A DNA stretch of 64,000 nt from Methylobacterium variabile (GCF_001043975.1 NZ_LABY01000178.1:1-64000); one strand, 5' to 3'. Numbered from the stretch's first letter, positions 9,728-21,974 are shown. Numbers and translations are program-made. The notes: generated from the letters alone by a model not told the origin.

Positions 9728-9741
9728 GTTCGTTGGTGAAC
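9728..9741. promoter_or_regulatory. candidate operator, GTTC-N6-GAAC
   Basis: The palindrome GTTCGTTGGTGAAC lies 26 bp before the S24-type regulator start and in the shared promoter region with DUF952-pyrD. It directly follows a -35-like TTTACA (9715-9720). S24 repressors usually bind such dyads and autoregulate. The assignment is inference from position and symmetry. Confidence 0.35.
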
Positions 9742-9766
9742 ACCTCCCGCGTCAGGCCAGGCCCCA

Positions 9767-10393
9767 ATGCTGTCCCACGAGCGAATCTGGTCCGCGATCG
9801 ATCACCTGGCCCAGCGCAACAATCTCACGGCCTCCGGGCTCGCGAAGCGTGCCGGCCTCGACGCGACGAGCTTCAACCGCTCGAAGCGGATCAGTCCCGA
9901 CGGGCGCAAGCGCTGGCCCTCGACGGAGTCGGTCGCCAAGATCCTGTCTGCCACCGGGACCACCCTCGACGATTTCCTGCACCTCGTCGAGCCGCGGGCA
10001 GGCGAGACGCGCATCGTGGTGCCGCTGATCGGCAGCGAGAGCGCGACCGGCCAGATCGGCGTCAATGGCCTGCCCGGCAACGGCAGCGTCCTCGAGGAGA
10101 TGGAGCTGCCCGGCTTCGGGACCGAGCGCTGCTTCGCCATCGAGGTGCGGGGCAGCACCCTGACGCCGTTCTACCGGGAGGGCGACGTGCTGGTGGTCTC
10201 TCCCACCGCCGCGATGCGCCGGGGCGACCGGGTCGTGACGTGCCTCGGCGGCGGCGGCATCCTGGCGGCCGAGCTGAAGCGGCGCACCGCCCGGGCCGCC
10301 GAGTTCAGCGGGCCCCACCCGGGCGAGCCCGACCGGGTGATCCCGGCGGCCGAGATCGCCTGGATGGCCCGGGTGATGTGGGTGCGGCAGTAG
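9767..10393 (+). CDS. XRE-type transcriptional regulator with S24 (LexA-like) C-terminal domain
   Basis: A 208-residue protein. Residues about 5-75 form a helix-turn-helix (LTASGLAKRAGLDATSFNRSKR). The rest is a LexA/CI-like S24 fold with FAIEVRGSTLTPFYREGDVLVV, in which Ser aligns with the autolysis nucleophile, and ILAAELKRR, where Lys could be the general base. S24 repressors respond to DNA damage or act as phage-type switches; no phage genes are nearby. Whether it self-cleaves is uncertain. It is divergent from the DUF952-pyrD pair. Confidence 0.8.
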   Translation: MLSHERIWSAIDHLAQRNNLTASGLAKRAGLDATSFNRSKRISPDGRKRWPSTESVAKILSATGTTLDDFLHLVEPRAGETRIVVPLIGSESATGQIGVNGLPGNGSVLEEMELPGFGTERCFAIEVRGSTLTPFYREGDVLVVSPTAAMRRGDRVVTCLGGGGILAAELKRRTARAAEFSGPHPGEPDRVIPAAEIAWMARVMWVRQ

Positions 10394-10454
10394 ATCCCGA
10401 CGGCCACTCGCGCTCGACCGCCGGCCTCATGCGATTTCCGATTGAACGCTTCCG

Positions 10455-10476
10455 GCGACCGCTGCGCGGTCGCTTT
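10455..10476 (+). terminator. rho-independent-type terminator after the S24 regulator
   Basis: Stem GCGACCGC/GCGGTCGC with a 3-nt loop followed by TTT, located 62 bp downstream of the regulator stop. Confidence 0.55.
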
Positions 10477-10517
10477 CGCGATGCGGACATCGACCTCGCT
10501 CAAGCGCCGCGCGGGCT

Positions 10518-10561
10518 AGTGATACGACGTCCGGAAGCGATCTTCCAGACGTCGTATCACT
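10518..10561. terminator. long hairpin overlapping the kinase stop codon
   Basis: Arms AGTGATACGACGTC and GACGTCGTATCACT (14 bp) continue, after one mismatch, into a GGAAG/CTTCC stem with a 4-nt loop. It lies between convergent genes and contains the stop codon of the sensor kinase (10557-10559). There is no T-run on either strand, so it may be a bidirectional terminator or a dispersed repeat. Confidence 0.5.
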
Positions 10562-13500
10562 CCGCCGCCGCCCGCTGCCCCCGCCACTGGGTCAGCAGCG
10601 CCCGGAGGGCGGCCGGCTTGATCGGCTTGCTGAGCACCTGGATCCGCTGCGCGCTCGCGGCGTCGCGCACGGCCGGGGAGCGGTCGGCGGTCAGCAGCAC
10701 CGCCGGGATGTCGGCGGAGAGGGCCGCCCGCAAGCCGGCGATCAGGTCGAGGCCAGTGCCCTGGTCGAGGTGATAGTCGGCCACGATCACGTCCGGGCGA
10801 AGCGAGCCGCCGAGCACCAGGGCGAGGGCCTCGCTGAGCGACCCGGCGGTATGGAGCGCGCAGCCCCAGCTGCCGACGAGCACCCGCATCCCGTCGACGA
10901 TCGCCGGCTCGTTGTCGACCGCGAGCACGGTGAGGCCGGCGAGCGGCACGGTGGCCGGACGCGGCGCCTCGCCCTGCGTCTCGAGAGCGGGCCGCAACGG
11001 GGCGCTCGGCACCGCGACCGAGAAGGCCGAGCCGCGGCCGGGCCGCGAGACCAGGGTCACCGGATGGTCGAGGAGGCGCGCGGTCCGATCGACGATCGAC
11101 AGGCCGAGGCCGAGGCCGCGGGCGACCCGCGCGCCCTGGTCGAGGCGCTGGAACTCCCGGAAGACCAGCTTCTGCTGCGCGGCCGGGATGCCGAGGCCGG
11201 TGTCGCAGACCATCAGCACCACCCGCTCGCCGCGCCGGCGCGCGCCGACCAGCACCCGTCCCTGCGGCGTGTACTTGATCGCGTTCGAGACCAGGTTGTG
11301 CAGCAGCCGGCGCAGGAGCTGCCGGTCCGAGCGCAGGGCGAGGGACGAGGGCATCACCGTCAGCCGCAGCCCCTTCTCCTGCGCCATCGGGCCGAACTCA
11401 CGCTGGACCTGGCGGAAGAGGTCCGAGACCCGGACGATCGAGAGCTGGGGCTTCAGCGCCCCGGTGTCAAGGCGCGAGATCTCGAGCAGCGCGGTCAGGA
11501 TCTCCTCGACGGCGTCGAGGGAGGCGTCGACGTTCTCGGCGAGGGTGGGATCGGTGCCGCGATCGCGCTCGACGAGGGCGCTGGCGTAGAGCCGCGCCGC
11601 GTTGAGGGGCTGGAGGATGTCGTGGCTGGCCGCCGCGAGAAAGCGGGTCTTCGAGGCGTTGGCCTCCTCGGCCTCGGCCTTGGCGCGGGTGAGCGCCGCG
11701 TTGAGGCGGGTCAGCTCCTCGGTGCGCTCGCGCACCCGGGTCTCGAGCTCCTCGTTGAGGCGGGTGCGGGCCTCCTCGGCGGCGACCGAGTCGGTCACGT
11801 CGGTGTAGGTCGCCACCACGCCGCCGTTCGGCAGCAGGTTTGCGCGGATCTCGATCACCCGGCCGCTCGGGTGCAGCCGCAGCCGCTGCGGCCCGGCCTC
11901 GAGCCGGAAGGCGGCGATGCGCTCGGCGACCAGGAGGTCGGCGTCCCGCGCCCCGTAGGCCCCGCGGCCGGCATTGAAGCGCACGATCGCCTCGAGGCCG
12001 ATGCCGGTCTGGATCATCTCCGGCGGCAGGTCGTACAGGTCGGCGAAGGCCCGGTTCCAGACGATCAGCTTCATGTCGCGGTCGAAGACCGTGATGCCCT
12101 GTTTGGCGTGGTCGAGCCCGTGCTGGAGGATGTCGCGGCTGTACTGGAAGGCCGCCGAGGCGTCGTCGAGGAGCTTCAGCGCCGCCTTCGGCGAGACGTT
12201 GCGCCGGCGCAGCAGCAGCGACAGGGCGAGCCGGGCGGAGGCCGCGCCGATGGCCGAGGCGAGGAGGTGCTCGGCGTGGCGCAGCTCCGGCAGGCCGGCC
12301 ACGGCCTCGTCCCGCACCGGCCCGCGCCCGTGCGCCTGCGCGAACTCCTCGAAGGCCCGCACCGCCCGCTCCTCGCCGAGGAAGCGGGCCACCGTGGCGC
12401 GCAGCTCCGCCAGGGTCACGGCGCTGCGGAACAGTCGGAAGCTCGACATGCCCGGGCCGGTCTCGTCCAGGCCGAAGGTCTGCCCGAAGGCCTCGGCCTG
12501 CAGCCGCTCGATGGCGCTCGGCGGGCGCAGGAGCGAGCCGACGACGTAGGCGAGCGTGTTGAGGGAGAGGCTCCACAGGGTGCCGTGGACGAGGCGGGGG
12601 AAGTCGTCGACGCCCATGAGCGCGGTCGGGCTCAAGGAGGTGATGCCGAACGGTCCCTCCGCGATGAGCGTGGCGGCCCAGCCGTCGCCGGTGACGAGGC
12701 TCGGCAGCAGCAGGGTGTAGAGCCAGACCGCGAACCCGACGATCAGCCCTGCGGCGGCACCGGTGCCGGTGCCCCTGCCCCAGTACAGCGCGCCGACGAA
12801 GGCCGGGCCGATCTGCGCCACCGCCGCGAAGGACAGGAGCCCGATCGAGGCGAGCGCCACCTCGCCGGCGACCTGCGAGTAGGCGTAGGCCACCAGCACC
12901 ACTGCCACGATCGCCGCACGGCGCACCGCCAGCACGTAGCCGCCGAGATCCGAGGTGCCGGGCTCGGCGCGCGGGGCGGCGCCGGCCCCGAGGTTGCGCC
13001 GCCGCAGGGCGACCGGGATGACGAGGTGGTTCGAGATCATGATCGCCACCGCGACGGATTCGACGATCACCATCGCGGTCGCCGCCGAGAGGCCGCCGAT
13101 GAAGGCCACCAGGGCGATCCCGTCGGCCCGCTCGTGCAGCGGCAGGGCGAGCACGATCATGTCGCGCTGCACCGTGCCCTCGGGAAACAGCGCCAGGCCG
13201 GCGAGCGCCAGCGGCACCACGAACAGGTTGATGAGGACGAGGTAGAGCGGGAAGGTCCAGGCCGCCCGGCCGACATCGGCGACCGCGCGGTTCTCCACCA
13301 CCGCCATGTGGAACTGGCGCGGCAGCAGCAGCACGGCGGCGGCCGAGAGCAGGGTCTGCACGATCAGGGTGGCTGGGCCGGAGGTCTGCCCGGCCAGAGC
13401 GCCGACGCCATGCACGGCGCTGGAGGCCGCCGGCAGGTCGCGCAGCATCCAGCCGACCACGAATCCGCCGACGGTGAGGAAGGCCAGGAGCTTGACGAGG

Positions 13501-14102
13501 GATTCCAGCGCCACCGCCAGGGTCAGCCCGTCCTGGTGCTCGGTGGCATCGGCGTGGCGGGTGCCGAAGGCGACCGCGAAGCCCGCCAGCACCAGGGCGA
13601 CGAACAGGCCGAGGTCGCCGAGCATGCCCGCCGGCGCGCCGACGCCGTCCGTGGCGCGCAGGAAGACCTGGAGCGAGGCCGCCACCGCCCGCAGCTGCAG
13701 GGCGATGTAGGGCACCGCGCCTACCACCGCGATCAGGCAGACCAGCGCGGCGATGCGCTCGCTCTTGCCGTAGCGGGCGGCGATGAAGTCGGCGATCGAG
13801 GTCGAGTTCTGCGCCTTGGCGATCCGCACCACCCGGGCGAGCAGCCGGTAGCCGAAACCGACCACCAGGATCGGGCCGACATAGATGGTGAGGAAGTCGA
13901 GCCCGGCGTGGCTGGCGAGCCCGACGGAGCCGAAGAAGGTCCACGAGGTGCAGTAGACCGCGAGCGACAGGGCGTAGATCGTCGGCCGCACCCGCGCGTC
14001 GCGCATCAGGGTCCGCCCGGCGACGTCGCCCCAGTGCGCGACCGCGAACAGGGCGCAGATGTAGACGAGGGCCGCCAGCACCACCGTCCAGCCCGCGATC
14101 AT
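10557..14102 (-). CDS. hybrid histidine kinase with sodium:solute-symporter sensor domain, PAS and receiver
   Basis: A 1181-residue inner-membrane sensor. Residues about 1-500 are a sodium:solute symporter (SSF) fold of about thirteen helices (VYCTSWTFFGSVG, TSIADFIAARYGKS are typical). A linker and a PAS domain (about 660-775) follow, then a coiled segment with EELETRVRERTEELTRLN, a HisKA box with His827 (AASHDILQPLNAARL), an HATPase_c domain (NAIKYTPQGR; GLGLSIV), and a C-terminal receiver with phospho-acceptor Asp1109 (VIVADYHLD). This matches NahK/CbrA-type kinases. The SSF part may transport or just sense a solute. No partner regulator is adjacent. Confidence 0.9.
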   Translation of the reverse strand: MIAGWTVVLAALVYICALFAVAHWGDVAGRTLMRDARVRPTIYALSLAVYCTSWTFFGSVGLASHAGLDFLTIYVGPILVVGFGYRLLARVVRIAKAQNSTSIADFIAARYGKSERIAALVCLIAVVGAVPYIALQLRAVAASLQVFLRATDGVGAPAGMLGDLGLFVALVLAGFAVAFGTRHADATEHQDGLTLAVALESLVKLLAFLTVGGFVVGWMLRDLPAASSAVHGVGALAGQTSGPATLIVQTLLSAAAVLLLPRQFHMAVVENRAVADVGRAAWTFPLYLVLINLFVVPLALAGLALFPEGTVQRDMIVLALPLHERADGIALVAFIGGLSAATAMVIVESVAVAIMISNHLVIPVALRRRNLGAGAAPRAEPGTSDLGGYVLAVRRAAIVAVVLVAYAYSQVAGEVALASIGLLSFAAVAQIGPAFVGALYWGRGTGTGAAAGLIVGFAVWLYTLLLPSLVTGDGWAATLIAEGPFGITSLSPTALMGVDDFPRLVHGTLWSLSLNTLAYVVGSLLRPPSAIERLQAEAFGQTFGLDETGPGMSSFRLFRSAVTLAELRATVARFLGEERAVRAFEEFAQAHGRGPVRDEAVAGLPELRHAEHLLASAIGAASARLALSLLLRRRNVSPKAALKLLDDASAAFQYSRDILQHGLDHAKQGITVFDRDMKLIVWNRAFADLYDLPPEMIQTGIGLEAIVRFNAGRGAYGARDADLLVAERIAAFRLEAGPQRLRLHPSGRVIEIRANLLPNGGVVATYTDVTDSVAAEEARTRLNEELETRVRERTEELTRLNAALTRAKAEAEEANASKTRFLAAASHDILQPLNAARLYASALVERDRGTDPTLAENVDASLDAVEEILTALLEISRLDTGALKPQLSIVRVSDLFRQVQREFGPMAQEKGLRLTVMPSSLALRSDRQLLRRLLHNLVSNAIKYTPQGRVLVGARRRGERVVLMVCDTGLGIPAAQQKLVFREFQRLDQGARVARGLGLGLSIVDRTARLLDHPVTLVSRPGRGSAFSVAVPSAPLRPALETQGEAPRPATVPLAGLTVLAVDNEPAIVDGMRVLVGSWGCALHTAGSLSEALALVLGGSLRPDVIVADYHLDQGTGLDLIAGLRAALSADIPAVLLTADRSPAVRDAASAQRIQVLSKPIKPAALRALLTQWRGQRAAAE

Positions 14103-14201
14103 CGGCGTCGTCCATCCCCGGCCCGGGCGGGAGCCCGGGCACTGCTCATGTCGACGGCCTGTTTAGAGCATTTTCGCGCCGGTGCACGATCCCGGCGGTG
14201 C

Positions 14202-14375
14202 TCAGCCGTGGCAGGCGCAGCCGGCGTGGTCGCAGCCGGCATGGTGGGGATGGCCGTCGGCGCACTCGTCGCAGCAGAAGGCCTTGCCGTCGCGCGACAC
14301 CGCCTTGGCCAGCGGCACGACGCACACGCAATCCTCGCAGGCGCACTTCACCGCCTCGACATCGACGCTGGCCAT
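14202..14375 (-). CDS. metallothionein, possible independent product from an internal start
   Basis: The same frame as the fusion, read from an internal ATG, gives MASVDVEAVKCACEDCVC and 57 residues, the normal length and start of a free bacterial metallothionein (SmtA/BmtA family, binding about four Zn2+ through Cys and His). A strong ribosome binding site precedes it at the right distance. So the locus may make both a fused regulator and free metallothionein. That both forms exist is inference. Confidence 0.55.
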   Translation of the reverse strand: MASVDVEAVKCACEDCVCVVPLAKAVSRDGKAFCCDECADGHPHHAGCDHAGCACHG

Positions 14376-14711
14376 GGCTCCGGTTCCTCTTCCTGATCCT
14401 GGTTCTCGGGCGCGCTCGTGCGGCTCGGTGAAGTGGGCGAGCATGCTGCTCAGGACGTCGCGGACGTGATCGTCGTCGATCGCGTAGGCGACGTGCCGGC
14501 CGTGCCGGACGGCCCGCAGGATGCGGGCCGTGCGCAGCAGGCGCAGATGATGCGAGGTCAGCGATTGCGAGAGGCCGAGCGCCTCGCCGATCTCGCCGAC
14601 CGTGCGGTCCGTCTCCAGGCAGGCGAGCACGATGCGCAGGCGGTTCGGCTCACCCAGGAGCCGGAAGACCTCCGCCACGTCCGCGACCTGCTCGGGCGAC
14701 GGGAGCTGCAC
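14202..14711 (-). CDS. SmtB/ArsR-type metal-sensing repressor fused to a bacterial metallothionein
   Basis: One uninterrupted reading frame joins two proteins. The first about 95 residues are a winged-helix ArsR/SmtB repressor (VFRLLGEPNRLRIVLACL; recognition helix LSQSLTSHHLRLLR). It has the complete alpha-5 zinc site D-x-H-(10)-H-x-x-E in DDHVRDVLSSMLAHFTE. After a Gly/Arg linker come 57 residues with ten Cys (CACEDCVC, FCCDEC, CDHAGCAC) and several His, a prokaryotic SmtA-type metallothionein. I chose the GTG at 14711, which follows GGGAAGG by 5 nt. An ATG at 14729 in the same frame has no ribosome binding site and lies inside the operator. It probably senses and buffers zinc (or cadmium/copper). 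Confidence 0.85.
   Translation of the reverse strand: MQLPSPEQVADVAEVFRLLGEPNRLRIVLACLETDRTVGEIGEALGLSQSLTSHHLRLLRTARILRAVRHGRHVAYAIDDDHVRDVLSSMLAHFTEPHERAREPGSGRGTGAMASVDVEAVKCACEDCVCVVPLAKAVSRDGKAFCCDECADGHPHHAGCDHAGCACHG
14385..14394 (-). promoter_or_regulatory. internal ribosome binding site for the metallothionein
   Basis: Read on the minus strand, AGGAAGAGGA ends 9 nt before the internal ATG at 14375. In the fusion frame it encodes part of the linker between the two domains, which looks like a former intergenic spacer that lost its stop codon. Confidence 0.65.
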
Positions 14712-14723
14712 GCCGCCTTCCCT

Positions 14724-14751
14724 CAACATATGAACACGTGCTCATATGTTG
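14724..14751. promoter_or_regulatory. SmtB-type operator palindrome
   Basis: A 28-bp dyad: arms CAACATATGA and TCATATGTTG around CACGTG with one mismatched pair. It carries the ATATGA..TCATAT core typical of SmtB/ArsR operators and lies 12 bp upstream of the GTG start of the SmtB-metallothionein gene. Metal-relieved autorepression is the expected control. Confidence 0.75.
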
Positions 14752-14804
14752 CTGCCGCCACGGCAGGGTGTCAAGGGTGATCGGTGCCTGTCGGTGCCGG
14801 ACGC

Positions 14805-15098
14805 TCAGTCGTCGTCGATGTCGGCCGGCGATCCAGGCGCCATCGGACCGCTCTCCTCGACGTCGTTGTCGTCGAAGAGGCCCGGGGGTCCGTCGAATCC
14901 GACGACACCGTCCGGATTGTCCGGGCTCACGTTCGGATCGCCCGCCGGAGGTCGAGCATCCTGCAATCTGCGGTCGAGGCGCTGCTCGCGCCTGAGGTCG
15001 CGCTGAATCGGAACCTCGTCGGATTCCCGGGCCAGCAGGTCGGTCCCGCCGTCGACACAGAAGGCGCCGAGCAGGGCCGCCGCGATCATCGTCCTCAT
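14805..15098 (-). CDS. small exported acidic protein of unknown function
   Basis: A 97-residue protein. The ATG at 15098 has a strong ribosome binding site (GAGGGAG, 6 nt spacing), favouring it over a longer start at 15179. The short hydrophobic N-terminus (MRTMIAAALLGAFCVDGG) may be a signal peptide. The middle is rich in Arg/Asp and the C-terminus is strongly acidic (DDNDVEES...DIDDD). I do not recognise a family. It stands alone between the SmtB-metallothionein promoter and glgA. Confidence 0.5.
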   Translation of the reverse strand: MRTMIAAALLGAFCVDGGTDLLARESDEVPIQRDLRREQRLDRRLQDARPPAGDPNVSPDNPDGVVGFDGPPGLFDDNDVEESGPMAPGSPADIDDD

Positions 15099-15306
15099 CA
15101 CTGGCTCCCTCGCTGCGAGGCGTGAAGCATCGCCGTCTCCCGGACTCTGCCTCGGGGCGCCGCCGTCGTCTGCCGCCACGTTCGGCGATGGAGGGCGGTC
15201 CCGGGGGCTGCAGGGTCGCTCCCTGGGAGGCGCCCGAAGCGAGCGACCCCGCGGTGCCGTCAGCGCCGCGGGGTCGAGGATGAACCGTGACGAGGACCGG
15301 GCCCGA

Positions 15307-16851
15307 TCAGGCGGCCGCCCGCCCGCGGATCAGGTCGGCGCCGTTGCCGACGACGCGGGTGTAGAGCGAGCCGTAGCCGTCGGCGGCCTTGTCCCAGCCG
15401 AACTCCCGCGCCATGGCGTTGCGCCGCATCGTCCCGAGGCGGCGCTTCGAGGCGAAGGTGTCGAAGGCGCGGCGGATGGCGCCGCTCAGGCCCTTGAGCG
15501 AGGCCTCGCCGAACAGGAAGCCGGTGACGCCGTCCTCGACCGTGTCGGCGAGGCCGCCGGTGCGGTGGGCGATCGGCAGGGAGCCGAAGCGCTGGGCGTA
15601 CATCTGCGCGAGGCCGCAGGGCTCGAAGCGCGAGGGCATCAGCAGGAAGTCGCTGCCGGCGAACATCCGGTGGGCGTCGGTCTCCTCGAAGCCGACCCTC
15701 ACCCCGACCGCGCCGGGGTGGCGCCGGGCGAGGTCGAGGAAGGCGGCCTCGAAACGGGGCTCGCCCTGGCCGGTCACCACCAGCTGCCCGCCCTCGGCGA
15801 CGATGGACTCGGCCGCCGCCAAGGTGAGGTCGACGCCCTTCTGGTGCACGAGGCGCGACACGATGGCGAAGAGCGGGCCGCGGGAGACGCCGAGGCCGAA
15901 GCGGCCGCGCACCGCGTCGGCATTGGCGCGCTTGCCCTTCCAGTCGTCGGGCTCGAAGCGGGTGGCGAGGTGGGGGTCGGTGCGCGGGTCCCAGCTCTCG
16001 TCGATGCCGTTGAGGATGCCGGCGAGCCGGCCCTGGTGGGCGCGGGTGCGCAGGAGGCCGTCGAGGCCGCAGCCGAATTCCGGCGTGGTGATCTCGTGGG
16101 CGTAGGTCTCGCTGACGGTGGTGACGTGCGAGGCGTAGAACAGCCCGGCCTTGAGGAAGGAGAGTTTGCCGTAGAACTCGACGCCGTCGATTTGGAAGGC
16201 GCTCTCCGGCACGCCGAGGCGGCCGAGGTTCTCCCAGGGGAACAGGCCCTGGTAGGCGAGGTTGTGGATGGTGAGCACGGTCGGCGTGCGCAGGCCGCGC
16301 CAGGCCAGGTAGGCCGGGGCGAGCGCCGTCTGCCAGTCGTTGAGGTGCAGGAGGTCGGCGCGCCACTCCGGGTCGATGCCCTGGGCGAGCTCGGCGGCCG
16401 CCAGGCTGAGGCGGCCGAAGCGCAGGTCGTTGTCCGAGAAGTCGACGCCCTGGTCGCCGTAGGGCGAGCCGTCGCGCTCGTAGAGGGCGGGGGAGAGGAT
16501 GACGTAGACCGGCAGGCCGTCGCCGGTCTCGATCAGGCCGAGGTCGCAGGGCGGCATGTCGGCGCTGCCCGGCAGCTGGGCCACCACCGCGATCTCGGGA
16601 TGATGCTCGACGACTTGGCGGTAGCCCGGGATCAGGATGCGCACGTCGTAGTGCTGGCGCAGGGCCCGGGGCAGGGAGGCCGCGACCTCGCCGAGGCCGC
16701 CGGTCTTCACGAAATCGGCCATCTCGGGCGTGGCGTACAGGATCCGCGGCTTGAGCGAGCCGCGCAGCGCCTCGACGGCCCCCCTCGGGGATCCGCCTGA
16801 CGGCACTGCCGGCGCCTGGGAAGCCGACCGTGCCGACGCCGGAAATGTCAT
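15307..16851 (-). CDS. glgA: glycogen synthase (ADP-glucose type)
   Basis: A 514-residue GT5 enzyme extending alpha-1,4-glucan from ADP-glucose. The N-terminal ADP-glucose loop KTGGLGEV is at 49-56; HLNDWQTAL, TIHNLAYQG and NGIDESWDP follow; the C-terminal GT-B half carries the retaining-GT motif RFEPCGLAQMYAQRFGSLP. I start at the ATG at 16851, where the family begins shortly afterwards, not at 16920. A GH13 enzyme lies upstream on the same strand and glgP divergently. Branching enzyme and ADP-glucose pyrophosphorylase genes are not in this window. Confidence 0.93.
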   Translation of the reverse strand: MTFPASARSASQAPAVPSGGSPRGAVEALRGSLKPRILYATPEMADFVKTGGLGEVAASLPRALRQHYDVRILIPGYRQVVEHHPEIAVVAQLPGSADMPPCDLGLIETGDGLPVYVILSPALYERDGSPYGDQGVDFSDNDLRFGRLSLAAAELAQGIDPEWRADLLHLNDWQTALAPAYLAWRGLRTPTVLTIHNLAYQGLFPWENLGRLGVPESAFQIDGVEFYGKLSFLKAGLFYASHVTTVSETYAHEITTPEFGCGLDGLLRTRAHQGRLAGILNGIDESWDPRTDPHLATRFEPDDWKGKRANADAVRGRFGLGVSRGPLFAIVSRLVHQKGVDLTLAAAESIVAEGGQLVVTGQGEPRFEAAFLDLARRHPGAVGVRVGFEETDAHRMFAGSDFLLMPSRFEPCGLAQMYAQRFGSLPIAHRTGGLADTVEDGVTGFLFGEASLKGLSGAIRRAFDTFASKRRLGTMRRNAMAREFGWDKAADGYGSLYTRVVGNGADLIRGRAAA

Positions 16852-16953
16852 GAATAAGCCCCCACGCCGCGAGCCGGACGGAATGCGAGCGGACAACGTC
16901 GCGGCGTACTGCGACGACAACGCGCTGCTCTAGCCCCGGTTCCAGTGCGCTGC

Positions 16954-16981
16954 ACAATATCAGAAGGTTTTCCGTCGGCAA
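16954..16981 (-). promoter_or_regulatory. candidate glgA promoter
   Basis: On the minus strand TTGCCG and TATTGT are separated by 16 bp, in an unusually AT-rich patch about 100 bp before glgA. The dyad AATCCGG/CCGGATT at 16995-17018, just upstream, could end the GH13 transcript. Confidence 0.4.
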
Positions 16982-17078
16982 GACAATTTATGATAATCCG
17001 GAACAAAAATCCCGGATTTGCTGTCGTTTTTGCAAGCTTTGCCACTGCGTATCGGAGCTTAGGCGGGTAAAGATCGGG

Positions 17079-18713
<1,635 letters not shown>

Positions 18714-19356
18714 GCTGGGCTCCGTGGCGCGCCCGCGCGGGCGCAGGGAAGGGATCAAGGATCGGGGAGGGCGTCCGGTCGGGTGCCCGGTCGGGCGGCG
18801 GGGTTGAGCGGGTGACCGGCCGCCCCTATATGAGCGCCCGCGGCCACGACGCCCTTGCGACACCCTGCGGGGAAGCCGCGCTGCCGCTTCCGGTTCCCGC
18901 ATTCCTGCACGCGGGCGCCGAGCGTGGCACGCCTGCATCAGCGGCGGCCGCGCCGTCATCAGCGGGGAGGCGCCCGCCCGGTCACCCGGGCCGAGGGATC
19001 CGCCGAAAGAATGATCCGCCGAAAGACCGGTGGGCGTCGGGGACGGGCTCAGACCCAAGGCTTAAGCCTTTCCCAGGGTCAGTGCGCCTCGCCTTAACCC
19101 TAAGGTCCGGCGTGCGGGCGGCTTCCGGGGCGTTCACACTCGCTTCAGGCCGCTTCGCCAAAATCAAGTCTCGTTTCCGTGAGACGTGTCGGGACAGCAA
19201 CACGCGGGAAGACGCGTGCAGGAGTTGGTCTCGGCGTCTCGACATCGTCGTCCGACAGCCACACGATGCTGCCGTGGCCGAAGGTTAGCTGCACAGCACG
19301 CGACGCGAGATCGCGCTGCAGCAATCGAGACCTGCGGCAGCGAAGGGGGTTCCAAG
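18714..19356. other. divergent glg regulatory region
   Basis: 643 bp between the GH13 gene and glgP, with no gene I can support. It holds a direct repeat GATCCGCCGAAAGA (18997-19010 and 19013-19026), a perfect palindrome AAGGCTTAAGCCTT (19057-19070) and a CCTTA/TAAGG dyad (19092-19105). These are candidate control sites for the two divergent glucan genes. A ribosome binding site AAGGGGG lies just before the glgP GTG. Confidence 0.45.
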
Positions 19357-21873
<2,517 letters not shown>

Positions 21874-21900
21874 AACGCCTGACCGTGTGACGTGAAACAG

Positions 21901-21933
21901 AAAGCCCCGCGGTGCGAGCCGCGGGGCTTTCTT
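21901..21933 (+). terminator. glgP terminator
   Basis: AAGCCCCGCGG and CCGCGGGGCTTT pair around a 6-nt loop and are followed by CTTG; the stem lies 27 bp after the glgP stop. Confidence 0.8.
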
Positions 21934-21974
21934 GTCGGGCAGGCAGGATGACGCTCGTCTGCGATTCACTGCGC

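Noticed and set aside
9767-10393. Prophage remnant around the S24 regulator
   Set aside because: No integrase, attachment repeats or phage structural genes on either side; neighbours are housekeeping genes.
14202-14375. Metallothionein as a wholly separate gene, with the repressor ending before it
   Set aside because: No stop codon exists in the repressor frame before the metallothionein, so the fusion must be kept as the primary reading; the internal start is listed as an extra product.
10770-14396. A 1208-codon open frame on the plus strand
   Set aside because: It lies antisense to the sensor kinase, is rich in Arg, Gly, His and Glu without any domain, and exists because stop codons are rare in GC-rich DNA.
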